The position numbers and the translations under genes were made by a program. DNA of 64,000 nucleotides from Streptomyces olivochromogenes (GTDB taxonomy: Bacteria; Actinomycetota; Actinomycetes; Streptomycetales; Streptomycetaceae): the NCBI RefSeq assembly GCF_021538895.1, contig NZ_JADDRL010000025.1, positions 34,652-98,651 of the forward strand, read 5' to 3'. The notes under the pieces are model-generated. The model made no database searches, had not been told where the DNA came from, and was given only the letters and a program-made list of their open reading frames with translations. Below, piece after piece: positions 16,690-25,772 of this stretch (position 1 is its first letter; each line of letters starts with the position of its first letter).

Positions 16690-17393
16690 AAGGGGTCGAA
16701 GCCGTGCTCGATCAGCGAGCGAACTATCAGCAGGCTTCGCAACGACCACCACGCATGAATCACGTCGCGGTCGATGTCGGTGCCATAGCCGGCGATGACG
16801 TCGTCGAGGTGCTCCTCGTGTCCGAGCGTGAAGGTGGCGAGGTCGTACAGGGCATCACCCTGGCCCGCCTCGGACCAGTCGATGATGCCCGTGACCTCGT
16901 CGCCGTCGACGAAGACGTGCGCGATCTGCAGGTCGCCGTGCGTGAACGCCGGACTCCACGGCCGGAGGGCGGCCTCGGCGACCTGGCGGTTGCGGGTGAC
17001 CAGGTCGGCGGGCAGGACGCCGTTCGTCACGAGCAACTCGCACTCGTCGTCGAGTTCCGCCGCCAGCGCGACGATGCTCCGGCCGGCCCGGCCCGGCCGG
17101 GGCGGTAGCGGCGCGTCGTGCAGCTTCCGGATGGCGGCGCCCGCCGCGGCCCACGCCGCCGGCGACCCGGCCGACGGCCCGCCGAGGCGCCCAAGCGTCG
17201 TCCCCGGGAGTGCGGCGGTCGCGAGCACGGGCGGCTTGCGCCACAGGACCTCCGGGGTCGGGATCGGCGCGAGGGACATCGCCTCGACCTCGGCGTCGAT
17301 GCGTGCCTGATCGGCGTCCACCTTCAGGAACACGTCGCCCACGCGCAGAGTCGCGCGCTCTGAATGGGCGACGACGACTTTGACCTCATCCAT
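16647..17393 (-). CDS. APH-family phosphotransferase
   Basis: A 248-residue protein-kinase-like small-molecule phosphotransferase (APH/choline kinase superfamily). The catalytic loop reads FTHGDLQIAHVFVDGDEV (catalytic Asp in HGD, with His where Asn is usual, as seen in a subset of this family), followed by the metal-binding IIDWSEAGQGDALYDLATF. The N-terminal lobe has a VFLKVDADQARIDAEVEAM lysine/glutamate pattern. The substrate is unknown: aminoglycoside, sugar or another alcohol. No good ribosome binding site precedes ATG 17393. Its 3' end lies within the inverted repeat shared with 62.9 kb. Confidence 0.82.
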   Translation of the reverse strand: MDEVKVVVAHSERATLRVGDVFLKVDADQARIDAEVEAMSLAPIPTPEVLWRKPPVLATAALPGTTLGRLGGPSAGSPAAWAAAGAAIRKLHDAPLPPRPGRAGRSIVALAAELDDECELLVTNGVLPADLVTRNRQVAEAALRPWSPAFTHGDLQIAHVFVDGDEVTGIIDWSEAGQGDALYDLATFTLGHEEHLDDVIAGYGTDIDRDVIHAWWSLRSLLIVRSLIEHGFDPFAPGCEVDVLRSLM

Positions 17394-17586
17394 CGGCGAC
17401 CAGTATCCCGGGGATGTTCGCCGACGTCGCCGGGATTTCGCGTGCGACTACGCGGCTGACCGCGTCCCGCTACCCAGCGGCCTCGTGCACGACACCGACC
17501 TCTGAAAGGCGCATCTACACGAGCGCTACCTTGAGTGACGGCGGCGAACGCGGGCGGGTCCCATTCGGCATCGGTACACCCGTGCC

Positions 17587-18030
17587 GTGATCAAGAACGT
17601 GCTGCGCGCCCTGCCCGCGCTCGCTCTGTCCGTCATTCCCCTGGCCGCCCCCGCCACCGCAACTCCCGGCCCGCTCCGGCCGGCCGGTGAACGGCCGTCG
17701 GCCGCTGCCCTGCCCGCTTCGGCTCGCAAGACGCTCCCACCGCCCTCGGCAGCAGACGCGCCCCTGTACCCGGCGCTGGCCTGGATCGAACAGGCAGAGG
17801 AAGGCTCCCGGGACGGCTACAGCCGCGAGCAGTTCGGGCACTGGAACAAGGGACTGAACCCCACCGACGGCTGCAACACCCGCAAGGATGTCATCCTCGC
17901 CAAGGCCCTGGAGGCGCCGAAGATCGGGCCGAAGTGCGCGCTGGCCGGTGGGCGGTGGTGGTCGCGGTACGACCAGGAGTGGAGCCCGGTGGGGAATGCT
18001 TCCGACGGCGCGGGTTGGCGCGGATCTTGA
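17587..18030 (+). CDS. Truncated secreted HNH-nuclease-like protein
   Basis: A 147-residue protein starting with GTG 17587 and a Sec signal peptide (MIKNVLRALPALALSVIPLA). The mature part carries GYSREQFGHWNKGLNPTDGC and NTRKDVILAKALEAP, then CALAGGRWWSRYDQEW. This is the N-terminal half of secreted DUF1524/HNH-type proteins of Streptomyces. In those the next segment is the HNH metal site (a DHxVPLAEAW-like motif). Here the frame changes to SPVGNASDGAGWRGS and stops, so the nuclease site is missing. It is best read as a truncated, probably inactive gene. Confidence 0.65.
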   Translation: MIKNVLRALPALALSVIPLAAPATATPGPLRPAGERPSAAALPASARKTLPPPSAADAPLYPALAWIEQAEEGSRDGYSREQFGHWNKGLNPTDGCNTRKDVILAKALEAPKIGPKCALAGGRWWSRYDQEWSPVGNASDGAGWRGS

Positions 18031-18115
18031 ACGCTTCCCGGCGTGTGACGGGTGGCCGGGGGTTCGTGCTGCCGCCGGCGCGGAAGACGTGAAGCGGCAG
18101 CAGCACCAAAACGGG

Positions 18116-19168
18116 TCAACGGGCAGGGTTGAGAAGGATCTTGTGGACACCGTCGGCGCGGCTGTTGAACAGCTCGTACGCTGCGGGGCCCTCGGAGAGG
18201 CCATAGCGGTGGGAGACCACGACCTCCGGTGTGATCCGGCCGGCCTGGGTGAGGGCGATCAGGGCAGGGAGCTCGTAGTGGATCGAGCACAGTCCGATGG
18301 CGAACTCCAGCTCCTTGACCTGGGCCAGTCCCATGTGGAACGGGAAGGCCTTGTTATGGCTGACCCCGATGACGCTGACTCGTCCGGCCTGCCGGACGGC
18401 TTTGAGGGCGAGCTCGATGGTGGCGTCCGAGCCCACGGCTTCTACCACGGCGTGCGGTCCGCGTCCTGCGGTCATCTCCCGTATGGCTGTCCGTGCGTCC
18501 TCGCCCTCGACCGGCTCGACACCCAGGGTGGCGGCGAAGGCGCGGCGCTCCGCGACCAGGTCCGCGCCCAGCACACGGGCGGCGCCCATGGCGAAGGCGG
18601 ATTGTGCGGCCATGAGGCCGACGGGGCCGAGGCCGATGACCAGGACCGTTTCGCCGGGCTGGATACGGGCGCGGCGGCAGCCGTACCAGGCTGTGGGAGC
18701 GTTGTCCGTAAGGACGACGGCGGCTTCGTCGGAGACTCCTTCGGGCAGATGCACCAGGTTGACGTCGGCGTGTGGCACAGCCAGGGCCTGGGCCTGGCTG
18801 CCCGGAAGCTGCGGGCTCACTCCGTAGCAGAGGTCCGTTGGGGACTGGGCGCGCTCGCACCGGGCCGTGAGCCCGGCCGCGCAGGTTCTGCACAGGGTGC
18901 AGCCGACCGAGGCGGGAACCAGGACTCGGTCGCCGGGCTTGAAGCGGGTGACCTGGTTGCCGGTCTCGACGACCACCCCGACGCACTCGTGCCCCGGGGT
19001 GTAGCCCGTCTCCGGGCTGAAGCCGTTGCCGCCGTAGATGTGCAGGTCGCTACCGCAGATGCCGGCCGTGGTGACCTGGACGACCGCGTCGGTGGGGCTG
19101 GTGACGGCCGGGTCGGGGACGTCTCCGTAGCGGATGTCGTGGCGGCCCTGGTAGGTCAATGCCTTCAT
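18116..19168 (-). CDS. Zinc-dependent alcohol dehydrogenase family protein
   Basis: A 350-residue medium-chain dehydrogenase. The catalytic zinc ligands lie in ICGSDLHIYGG and GHECVGVV. The structural zinc set is CTLCRTCAAGLTARC. The NAD site is VIGLGPVGLMAAQSAFAMGA. I chose ATG 19168 (MKALTYQGRHDIRYGDVPDP) because GGAGGA lies six bases upstream; the longer frame adds 14 residues. It most resembles threonine/glutathione-dependent-formaldehyde-like dehydrogenases of mixed substrate use. The divergent TetR gene at 19346 is its probable regulator. Confidence 0.9.
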   Translation of the reverse strand: MKALTYQGRHDIRYGDVPDPAVTSPTDAVVQVTTAGICGSDLHIYGGNGFSPETGYTPGHECVGVVVETGNQVTRFKPGDRVLVPASVGCTLCRTCAAGLTARCERAQSPTDLCYGVSPQLPGSQAQALAVPHADVNLVHLPEGVSDEAAVVLTDNAPTAWYGCRRARIQPGETVLVIGLGPVGLMAAQSAFAMGAARVLGADLVAERRAFAATLGVEPVEGEDARTAIREMTAGRGPHAVVEAVGSDATIELALKAVRQAGRVSVIGVSHNKAFPFHMGLAQVKELEFAIGLCSIHYELPALIALTQAGRITPEVVVSHRYGLSEGPAAYELFNSRADGVHKILLNPAR

Positions 19169-19296
19169 GGGATTCCTCCGTCCGGGCGCGGGGCGGCGCC
19201 GGTGCAGCACGGGGACGCCGGAGTGGAGAGGTACAGAGCATGGGGGTCGGCTGGAAGCCCCAGGACATGGACCGGTCTCCCTCGCGCCTCAGACGC

Positions 19297-19326
19297 TTGG
19301 ATCAACATTTAATGCAACCGTATCAT
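19297..19326 (+). promoter_or_regulatory. Candidate promoter for the TetR gene
   Basis: TTGGAT (19297-19302) and TATCAT (19321-19326) are 18 bp apart and lie 20 bp before the ATG at 19346. This AT-rich stretch in the 177-bp divergent region is the only one that resembles a -35/-10 pair. A weak inverted element (ATGC.AA with TT.GCAT arms) overlaps the -10 region and could be the TetR operator. Confidence 0.4.
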
Positions 19327-19345
19327 TTTGGCATGAGAGGCTATC

Positions 19346-20065
19346 ATGGGCTCCGTGACAGCCCAAGAGATGCCCGAACAGGCCGCGCCGTCTCGGAGCC
19401 GGGAGCCCCGTGACACCCGCGGCAAACTCATCCGGGCCGCCGAGCAGTTGTTCGCGGCGAGAGGGATCGACGGCGTGTCGCTCAGCGAGATCAAGCGGGC
19501 CGCCGGCCAGCGAAACGCGATGGCCCTGCAGTACCACTTCGGCGACCGGGCGGGTCTGCTGCGGGCCATACTCGACAAGCACCTCCCTGCGGTGGATGCC
19601 CGCCGGGAGGTACTGCTGCAGCAGTACGAGGACAGCGGGACCGCCGATCTTCGCTCCCTCGCCGCCGCCCTGGTACTGCCGGCTGCCGCGAAACTCGCTG
19701 ATCCCGACGGCGGCCGCGAGTTCCTGCAGATCGTGGCCGAACTGCTCAACCGGCCAGAAGCCCTGGTGGAGGTCGTCGTGACGAAGGGGTCCAGCATCTT
19801 CGCGTGGCGGCGCCTGGTGGAGCCTTTGCTGGCTACCGAGTCGACCACGGTGCTCCACACCCGCTTCACCGCCATGCGCTTCTGCCACGCCGAACTCGCC
19901 GCCCGTGCCGCCGCCCGCCCTCGCAGGGACGACCGGCTGTTCACCAGCAGGCTGGTGGACCTGGTTACCGCACTGCTGGCCACACCGGTGTCCGAGCAGA
20001 CCGCACGATTGCTGCACGAGCGAGGCCCGAAGGGTCGGACCCGTCAGCAGGCCTCAACTCGCTGA
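19346..20065 (+). CDS. TetR-family transcriptional regulator
   Basis: A 239-residue TetR-type repressor. The N-terminal helix-turn-helix region runs from TRGKLIRAAEQLFAARGIDG through LSEIKRAAGQ to LQYHFGDRAGLLRAILD. The variable C-terminal half is alanine-rich and ends in charged residues. ATG 19346 has GAGAGG five bases upstream; GTG 19355 is a possible alternative. It diverges from the dehydrogenase gene at 18116-19168, which it likely controls together with itself. The ligand is unknown. Confidence 0.9.
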   Translation: MGSVTAQEMPEQAAPSRSREPRDTRGKLIRAAEQLFAARGIDGVSLSEIKRAAGQRNAMALQYHFGDRAGLLRAILDKHLPAVDARREVLLQQYEDSGTADLRSLAAALVLPAAAKLADPDGGREFLQIVAELLNRPEALVEVVVTKGSSIFAWRRLVEPLLATESTTVLHTRFTAMRFCHAELAARAAARPRRDDRLFTSRLVDLVTALLATPVSEQTARLLHERGPKGRTRQQASTR

Positions 20066-20475
20066 CCGGCCCTTGCAGCCGATGCGCACAGCGGCGGGCA
20101 TTGCGGCGCCCATGTCTCCCCGCGCTGCGGGAGCTTGCGCCGCTCCAGAGCGAGAGCGAGCAGCCGCGTTCGTGCCGCTGTGATCTGCCTCCGGCAGGGC
20201 GGGAGATGCTCCCTATCCTCTGCGGGACCTTCGGCGTGGCCCACGTGCACACCGCTGGAAATAGCAAGGTGCCATGGGGTACTCGGAGGACGGCTGGGCC
20301 GGCAGGGTCAAGCGGTGCCTTGCTGGGCGGCTGTGGGTGCGCTCCACGATGCCGATCAGGCCCCCTTTGACATCAGGAAACGGCGGTTCAGCGTCCTGCG
20401 CGCTAAGCCGGCGACTGGCTCCGCGGGTTTTCGACAGATCCCAGTCCGGCGTTCCAAGTCCATCGGCCTGACCTT
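20066..20475. other. Intergenic, no gene seen
   Basis: About 410 bp between the TetR gene and the IS5 remnant. Open frames here have no recognisable motif or ribosome binding site, and I see no strong hairpin. Confidence 0.5.
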
Positions 20476-21084
20476 TCAGTGCTGCCTACTACCGGTAGTT
20501 CGTTGAATCCGGCGGTGGTCTGGGTTGACGGCAGGTCGGGTTGGTCCTAGGTCGGCGTCGATTCCGAGTCTGGCGCCGTGCTCGATGACGGCGTTCTTGA
20601 AGCCGGTGTCGACCCCGCTCTTGGAGAGGGTCGGGTAGGTCTTCTTGGCCTGGTCAAGGAGCTGGATTCCGACGGTCTTCTTGGCGGCGTCGGTTCCCTG
20701 GCTGGTCAGGGGCACAATGGTGGAGGTCTTCACGCACTGGGTGTCGATCACGGAAGCGGCCGGTTCGGGCTTGCGTCCTTCTTTCACGCGGGCCAGGCCG
20801 GTCAGGTCGTAGTTGAGCTGGGTGAGGATTCCCTCGTCGCGCCAGGCGGCGTAGTAGGCGTAGACAGTGCCGTGATTGGGGAAGTCGTGCGGGAGGTATT
20901 TCCGTGGGGTTCCGGTGCGGTTGATGTAGAGGAGTGCATTGAATACGTCGCGCAGGTCGACCTTGGCCGGCTGCCCGGTGGACCTGCGGTCGAGCCGAGC
21001 CTTTCTCCAGGCCGTCAACGTCGGCTCGATTAAGGCCCATCGGGCGTCGGACAGGTCACTGGGGTACGGCTTCCGATGGCTCAC
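20476..21084 (-). mobile_element. IS5-family transposase, internally deleted and truncated
   Basis: An open frame of 202 residues starts like an IS5-group transposase: RKPYPSDLSDARWALIEPTL, DLRDVFNALLYINRTGTPRK, then SVIDTQCVKTSTIVPLTSQG. After TDAAKKTVG about 30 residues that normally include the first catalytic Asp region (RKRGILTDTIGLL type) are missing, and the frame resumes at IQLLDQAKKTYPTLSKSGVD. The C-terminus is lost after NPDHRR. The element is therefore inactive although the frame is open. Confidence 0.85.
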
Positions 21085-21457
21085 GCCGTAGCGTGATCAT
21101 GGATGCGGCGGACGGTGCTGTTCCGCTGCTGCTGGGCGTTTCTGGCTGACCTTCAAACCAGACGGACTTCGTGCACGAGAACCGGAGTAAACGGGCGGCC
21201 AAGTTCGCAGCTCGATGAACACAAGGGTGCGCGTATAGGGCAAACGCCTCAAGCCTGACGGCCATGAAAGCTACTTACCGACATAGACCATCGCTAGATG
21301 CCCAGTCAGAGTTGCTCTGCTTGATTCCCCAGGCGGACCTTCGCTGACTGGTGGACGAGCGCCACATGTGAGGGGTCGACCGACAGCCAGCCAGCACCAG
21401 GGCTGTGGTGGCTGGTCCAGGGTGGGCGCAGCGCATCGCATCTACTGGCAGCTGCAC
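21085..21457. other. Intergenic, no gene seen
   Basis: About 370 bp between the IS5 remnant and the lectin terminator. A short minus-strand frame (VDPSHVALVHQSAKVRLG, about 21306-21400) looks protein-like but is too short to name. Confidence 0.4.
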
Positions 21458-21492
21458 AGTGCCCAGACCGGGCTCTGCCGGGACTGGGCACT
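21458..21492 (-). terminator. Hairpin downstream of the lectin gene
   Basis: Arms AGTGCCCAG (21458-21466) and CTGGGCACT (21484-21492) are exact complements, and the loop carries a further CCGG/CCGG pair. It lies 18 bp after the stop of the minus-strand gene at 21510. Confidence 0.7.
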
Positions 21493-21509
21493 CCGTCCTG
21501 GTCCGCGTC

Positions 21510-22862
21510 TTACGCGGTGGCGCCTGATTCTCCGGCGGCGGCTTGTTCGCTGGCGGTCAGCTCTTCCATCGCTGCTGTGTCGGTGCCGGCAGCCTGCAGG
21601 CCGTATCCGCGGTGTACGACCAGGAGCTGGTTCTTGGTGCCGCGCGGGTCGCGGAAGGCGACGGCGGCCGGGCCGGCAGCGCTGTTGTGACCGGGGAACA
21701 GCTGGTCGGAGCTCCACGAGGTACCGCTGCAGGTGGCCCAGTACAGGTTCTGGTCACCGCCTCCGTAGCCGCGGTGGACGCAGTACAGCTTGCTGTCGAA
21801 AACAGTCAGGGCCGGACCTTCCAGGCTGTGGTGGGCGGGCAGCGCGGTGTCTGTGCTCCAGGAGCTGCCGTCGTAGGTGGCATGCCATAGGCGGGCGTCG
21901 TTGTCGGAGCCGCGGTGGACGAGGTGGAGCTTGCCGCCGAACTCGGCCATGGCCGGGTTCGCGGCGCTCATGTGGCCCGGCAGCTGGGTGTCGGGGCTCC
22001 AGGAGCTGCCGTTGTAGGTGGCGTGGTACAGGCGCTGGTCGCTGCCCGCGCCGCGGTGGACGAGATGGAGTTCGCCGCCGAACTCGGCCAGCGCCGGGCC
22101 ACGTGAGCTGTGGTGACCGGGCAGCCGTTCGTCGCGGCTCCACGCGGTGCCGTCGGAGGAGAAGGTATGCCACAGACTGGTGTCGCCGTTACCGCCTCGG
22201 TGGACGACGTGAAGCTTGCCGCCGAACTTCGCCACGGCCGGGCCGTCGCTGCTGGCGTGAGCGGGAAACTGCCGGTCCTCGCTCCAGCCCTTGTCGGGGT
22301 CGTACGTCATCCACCACAGGCGCTCGTCGCCGGCGCCGCGGTGCACGCAGTAGAGCCGGCCGTCGAGCTCAGCCAGGGCAGGGTTCGAGGCGCTCACGTG
22401 GGCGCGGAACTTCTGATCCTCGTTCCAGCCGCTCCTCGGCTCGAACACGGTCCACCACAGGCGGGGGTCCTCACCAGGCCCCTTACCGATGGGGATCAGC
22501 ATCCCCGGCGCAATCCACGGAGAGACGAGCTTGACCCCATGGCCCCTGTCCACCTCGCTGATCCACCGCTCCTTCAGCTCGCAGTACGCCTCCACGACTC
22601 TGCCGAATGGCTGCGGAAGGATCTCTCCGGCGACGGCACCGACGAGGGAGGCGATCTGCCCAGCAACGTCGGCCGCCTCGGAGTTGAGGTGGAATTCGAA
22701 GCCCCACCACTTCGTGACGGCCCAGGCTTCCAGTCCACGGGCGGCGAGTTCCTTACGCGCCGCCTCGGCCTCATCTACAGCCTGCGGCGACGGCTCAGGC
22801 TGACCGGTGCCCGATGGAGCCGTACTGTTCTCTTCCCCAGTCACGAATTCCTCGGTGGCCAT
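21510..22862 (-). CDS. Six-repeat beta-propeller lectin-like protein
   Basis: A 450-residue protein with no signal peptide or membrane segment. After a ~125-residue N-terminal region (MATEEFVTGEENSTAPSGTG; helical, with LAARGLEAWAVTKWWGFEFH) come six tandem repeats of 47-52 residues. Each repeat holds LWW.TYD or LYHATY, a WS.D step, PAHAS..GPALA.F and a K/ELH.VHRG end. This is the layout of fungal-type fucose-binding and tachylectin-like propellers. A sugar-binding role is inferred. ATG 22862 has AGGAGAG seven bases upstream; the open frame extends much further but that part is unlikely. A hairpin follows the stop. The cytoplasmic-looking N-terminus is unusual for a lectin. Confidence 0.8.
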   Translation of the reverse strand: MATEEFVTGEENSTAPSGTGQPEPSPQAVDEAEAARKELAARGLEAWAVTKWWGFEFHLNSEAADVAGQIASLVGAVAGEILPQPFGRVVEAYCELKERWISEVDRGHGVKLVSPWIAPGMLIPIGKGPGEDPRLWWTVFEPRSGWNEDQKFRAHVSASNPALAELDGRLYCVHRGAGDERLWWMTYDPDKGWSEDRQFPAHASSDGPAVAKFGGKLHVVHRGGNGDTSLWHTFSSDGTAWSRDERLPGHHSSRGPALAEFGGELHLVHRGAGSDQRLYHATYNGSSWSPDTQLPGHMSAANPAMAEFGGKLHLVHRGSDNDARLWHATYDGSSWSTDTALPAHHSLEGPALTVFDSKLYCVHRGYGGGDQNLYWATCSGTSWSSDQLFPGHNSAAGPAAVAFRDPRGTKNQLLVVHRGYGLQAAGTDTAAMEELTASEQAAAGESGATA

Positions 22863-23106
22863 CGTGTTCTCTCCTGACTGTCGTGACGGCGGCACGCGGC
22901 CACGACAGCCGCCGTCAGGCGTGCCCCGCCGGGCTCCTGCGACGCTAGTGACCCGACGGCCAGCAATCAGCACAGAGTGACATTCTTTGCGCTCAGCGTA
23001 ATCACAGAGAAGGACAGAAGGCTGATTTGATCCAAAGATCACAGCTTGTCCGAATCTGGCGAGCTGGTGAGGTCCGGAACCTTTCGTAGCCCTGGCCGCT
23101 TGGGAT

Positions 23107-23597
23107 GTGCTGGTGCCACAAACGGCTCGCGAGGCGGCAGCACAACCGCGCAGTGCGATATGGCTGCACCACTGCTTCCCCCTCTCCTTCCGCGAGGCCG
23201 GGGAGTTGCTCCTGGCCGGCGGGATCACCGCCTCCCACGAGGCCATCCGGCAGTGGTGCGACCGGTTCGGCTCCCACTACGCCGCAGGGTTGCGCGGCGG
23301 GCGGCCGCAGGCCGGAGACAAATGGCACCTGGACGAGGTGTTCGTGAAGACCAACGGGGTGCGGCACTACCTGTGGCGGGCCGTGGCACCGTCCTGGACA
23401 TCCTGCTGCAGTCCAAGCGGGACGCGAAGGCCGCGAAGCGATTCATGGCCAAGGTGATGAAGAAGCAGCAGAGGGTGCCGAGGGTGCTGGTCACCGACAA
23501 GCTCAAGAGCTGCGGCACCGCTCACCGCTCCCTCATGCCCTCCGTCAGGCACCGTTCCCACAAGGGCCTGAACAACCGGGCCGAGAACAGCCACTAG
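23107..23597 (+). mobile_element. IS6-family transposase remnant
   Basis: WLHHCFPLSFREAGELLLAG, HEAIRQWCDRFGSHYAAGL and DKWHLDEVFVKTNGVRHYLW match the N-terminal and first catalytic part of IS6/IS26-type transposases. Near 23385 the frame shifts to VLDILLQSKRDAKAAKRFMA and RVPRVLVTDKLKSCGTAHRS. It stops after LNNRAENSH, before the usual C-terminus with the catalytic Glu. The gene is broken. Confidence 0.85.
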
Positions 23598-23603
23598 GCA
23601 CCT

Positions 23604-24188
23604 CTAAGCCTTGATTGGTGCGGCCGACCTGGCGGCCTGCTCGATCTTCGCGCAGTAGACTGCACGGGCTTCCTCGTCGATCTGCTGCTCGTTTTCGGCG
23701 CGCACCCCGGTCCGGCCGTCGAGGCCCTCGCGCAGGATATCGGCGTGCCCGGCATGCCGGATGGACTCGCCGAGGACATGGACCATGACGGCGAACAGGT
23801 TCGTGTTGGGATAAGGCTCCGGCCACCACGGCACGTGGCCGGGGGCGTCGAGGGGAAGCTCGTTGATCGTCGCGTCCGAGTGTTCCCACGTGCGCCGGTA
23901 GAACCCGATGATCTGATCGCGGGTCTCGTGCTCGGTCGCCCACAGATCGCTGCCGTTGGAGTCCTGCCACCGGGGCAGCGGTTCCGGGGAAGGGCGGTCG
24001 AAGACCTCGCCGAAGTACCTGGCCTCGACGGTGGCCACGTGTTTGACCAGGCCGAGGAGGTTGGTCCCGGTCGCTGTCAAAGGTCGGCGGGCGTCGTATT
24101 CGGACAAGCCGTCGAGTTTCCAGAGCAGCGCTTTGCGGTCCCGCCGCAGTCTCCCGTGCAGGTTGCCTTTCGCGAATGCATCGATCAT
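23604..24188 (-). CDS. DinB/DUF664-family protein
   Basis: A 194-residue four-helix-bundle protein of the DinB superfamily (DUF664 branch). The typical features are GRLRRDRKALLWKLDGLSEY, TGTNLLGLVKHVATVEARYF (first metal-ligand His), and MVHVLGESIRHAGHADILRE (His pair for the divalent metal). Many relatives are mycothiol- or other thiol-dependent enzymes; the specific reaction is unknown. I chose ATG 24188 (MIDAFAKGN) because it matches the usual start of these proteins; an ATG six codons earlier (24206) is also possible and neither has a strong ribosome binding site. It stands alone between an IS6 remnant and a regulator pseudogene. Confidence 0.82.
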   Translation of the reverse strand: MIDAFAKGNLHGRLRRDRKALLWKLDGLSEYDARRPLTATGTNLLGLVKHVATVEARYFGEVFDRPSPEPLPRWQDSNGSDLWATEHETRDQIIGFYRRTWEHSDATINELPLDAPGHVPWWPEPYPNTNLFAVMVHVLGESIRHAGHADILREGLDGRTGVRAENEQQIDEEARAVYCAKIEQAARSAAPIKA

Positions 24189-24206
24189 GTGGCATGAGCC
24201 TGCCAT

Positions 24207-24619
24207 GGGCTGCTCGTGGTCTCAAGATCCCGTATGTGGTCCGCAACGACTGGCAGAGCCGAGGCCAGGCCATGGCCGCCGCCCTGACCTGCTACAAGAA
24301 GCTCGCGAAACTTGCCACGTGAGACAACCTCTAAGGTGATCACATAGAAACCGAAGAGTGTTTTCGCCCATTCGGGCATGCGGTCCACGGCGGCAATCCT
24401 GACAGGCCTGCGCCTGGGCGGTGCTGAAAGTCGGGTTCTGACCGATGCTGTCTTCCGGCACGCCGTATCCGCTTCGGCACGCCGTATCCTCTTCGATCTG
24501 CCCGAGATCCTCCCGAGCGCGCGGAAGACGATCGCGGGGGCAGCCAGGCCCCTTCGTGGATGACGGCTCGGGTTCTGGTGCCAGGGGATCTCTTTCTTGC
24601 GGTAGGCGTCGAAGGCCGC
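24207..24619. other. Intergenic with unrecognised coding scraps
   Basis: A plus-strand frame before the TGA at about 24320 reads LKIPYVVRNDWQSRGQAMAA and ends in CYKKLAKLAT. It looks like the tail of a protein but has no start and I cannot name it. Nothing else is evident. Confidence 0.35.
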
Positions 24620-25064
24620 GCTGCGCAGGGAGTGTCGGGAGTGCAGGGCCCCGGTCACGAGAGGAACCTGACCTGGCACTGGTTCACCTCCGCGCACTGG
24701 CGTTCCGTGCTGCGCTCAGCATCGCCGCAGGAGGAGGAGGAGGCGACCAGCCTGTCGTACGTGGCCGACCTCAGGGCCATCCTCGCCCAGCGCGGCCACG
24801 ACTCCGCCGCCGCGACGCTGGTGGCCGATCTGCGCGCGACAAGTGCGGAGTTCGCCGACATGTGGGACCGGCATCGGGTGTCGACGCTGCACTGCTCGAC
24901 GAAGTCCGTGGTCGACCCCGCAGGTGGGACGCCTCGATCTGGACTGTGTGGTCCTCGCCGGCCCCCTGTCCCGGCAGCGGCTGCTCCTGCTGCAGCCCGT
25001 GCCGGGCACGCCGACCACGGACCGCTTGAACCGCCTCCGGCGGTTGATCGAGGAGGTCAGCTGA
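24620..25064 (+). pseudogene. MmyB-like regulator, C-terminal ligand-domain remnant
   Basis: The frame reads GPGHERNLTWHWFTSAHWRS, then SYVADLRAILAQRGHDSAAA and LRATSAEFADMWDRHRVSTL, which is the MLTR/MmyB-type ligand-binding domain normally found behind an XRE helix-turn-helix. Near 24920 the frame shifts and continues as VGRLDLDCVVLAGPLSRQRL and GTPTTDRLNRLRRLIEEVS. The HTH domain is absent. Its 3' end overlaps the stop of the convergent TetR gene by eight bases. Confidence 0.75.
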
Positions 25065-25668
25065 AGAGGACGCCCCGCAGTATCCGCGTGAGGTGTTCGG
25101 CGAGCTGGTCGGACGGCATCGAAGCGAGAGGCTCGGTCCGTGCGATGTACCGGCTGAACGCCACCCCGATCATCTGCGCCCCCACGAGCGCGACGCGGGT
25201 GTCCAGGTCGTCGCCGGGGGCGGCGGTCTCACCGGGTGACAGGACGGACCGGTAGACGGCGGTGCTGTGCTCCTGCATCGCGAACAGGAGGTCCGACGCG
25301 GCACGCTGGTCGGACGCCGCGCTCCGCAGCAGGGCGATCAGCGGATCGTTGACGGCGTCGGTCTCCAGTCGCCGTACGAAGGCACGGGCGATCCGGTCGG
25401 GCAGCGTGGCGGGGTCACCGGCCGCGACGTCCTCCAGGTCGCGGTTGCCCGGCACCGCGGCGAGGAACAGCCTTTCCTTGGAGGTGAAGTGACGGGTAAT
25501 CAGACCGTGCGTGACGCCTGCCCGGCCGGCGATCTCACGGAGGGTCGTACGGGCGTATCCGCGCTCGGCGAAGGCTTGGCGGGCCGCCTCGATGATGGCC
25601 GCCCGGTGTCCCTCGGGATCCCTCCGGCGCCTGCGCGGCTGCTCGGCGACCGGATCTGCGTCGTTCAC
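25057..25668 (-). CDS. TetR-family transcriptional regulator
   Basis: A 203-residue TetR repressor. The N-terminal HTH region reads IIEAARQAFAERGYARTTLR, EIAGRAGVTHGLITRHFTSK and ERLFLAAV. The C-terminal part resembles the QsdR/PsrA-like ligand domains (LRSAASDQRAASDLLFAMQE). GTG 25668 sits three bases after a perfect AAGGAGGT. A 24-bp near-perfect palindrome lies between it and the divergent hemerythrin-SDR genes, which are its probable targets. Confidence 0.92.
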   Translation of the reverse strand: MNDADPVAEQPRRRRRDPEGHRAAIIEAARQAFAERGYARTTLREIAGRAGVTHGLITRHFTSKERLFLAAVPGNRDLEDVAAGDPATLPDRIARAFVRRLETDAVNDPLIALLRSAASDQRAASDLLFAMQEHSTAVYRSVLSPGETAAPGDDLDTRVALVGAQMIGVAFSRYIARTEPLASMPSDQLAEHLTRILRGVLFS

Positions 25669-25729
25669 GGCACCTCCTTCATGTGATCACTCTACGGCGG
25701 CGCGACACATTGTCCGCCGCCACTGCTAC

Positions 25730-25753
25730 GTTAGTATCCACTTGGATATTAAC
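25730..25753. promoter_or_regulatory. TetR operator palindrome
   Basis: Arms GTTAGTATCCA (25730-25740) and TGGATATTAAC (25743-25753) flank a two-base centre; ten of eleven positions are complementary. It lies in the 104-bp region between the tetR gene and the divergent hemerythrin gene, 19 bp before the latter's GTG. Size and symmetry are typical of TetR-family operators. Confidence 0.8.
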
Positions 25754-25772
25754 TAGCGAGACGGATCCCGTA

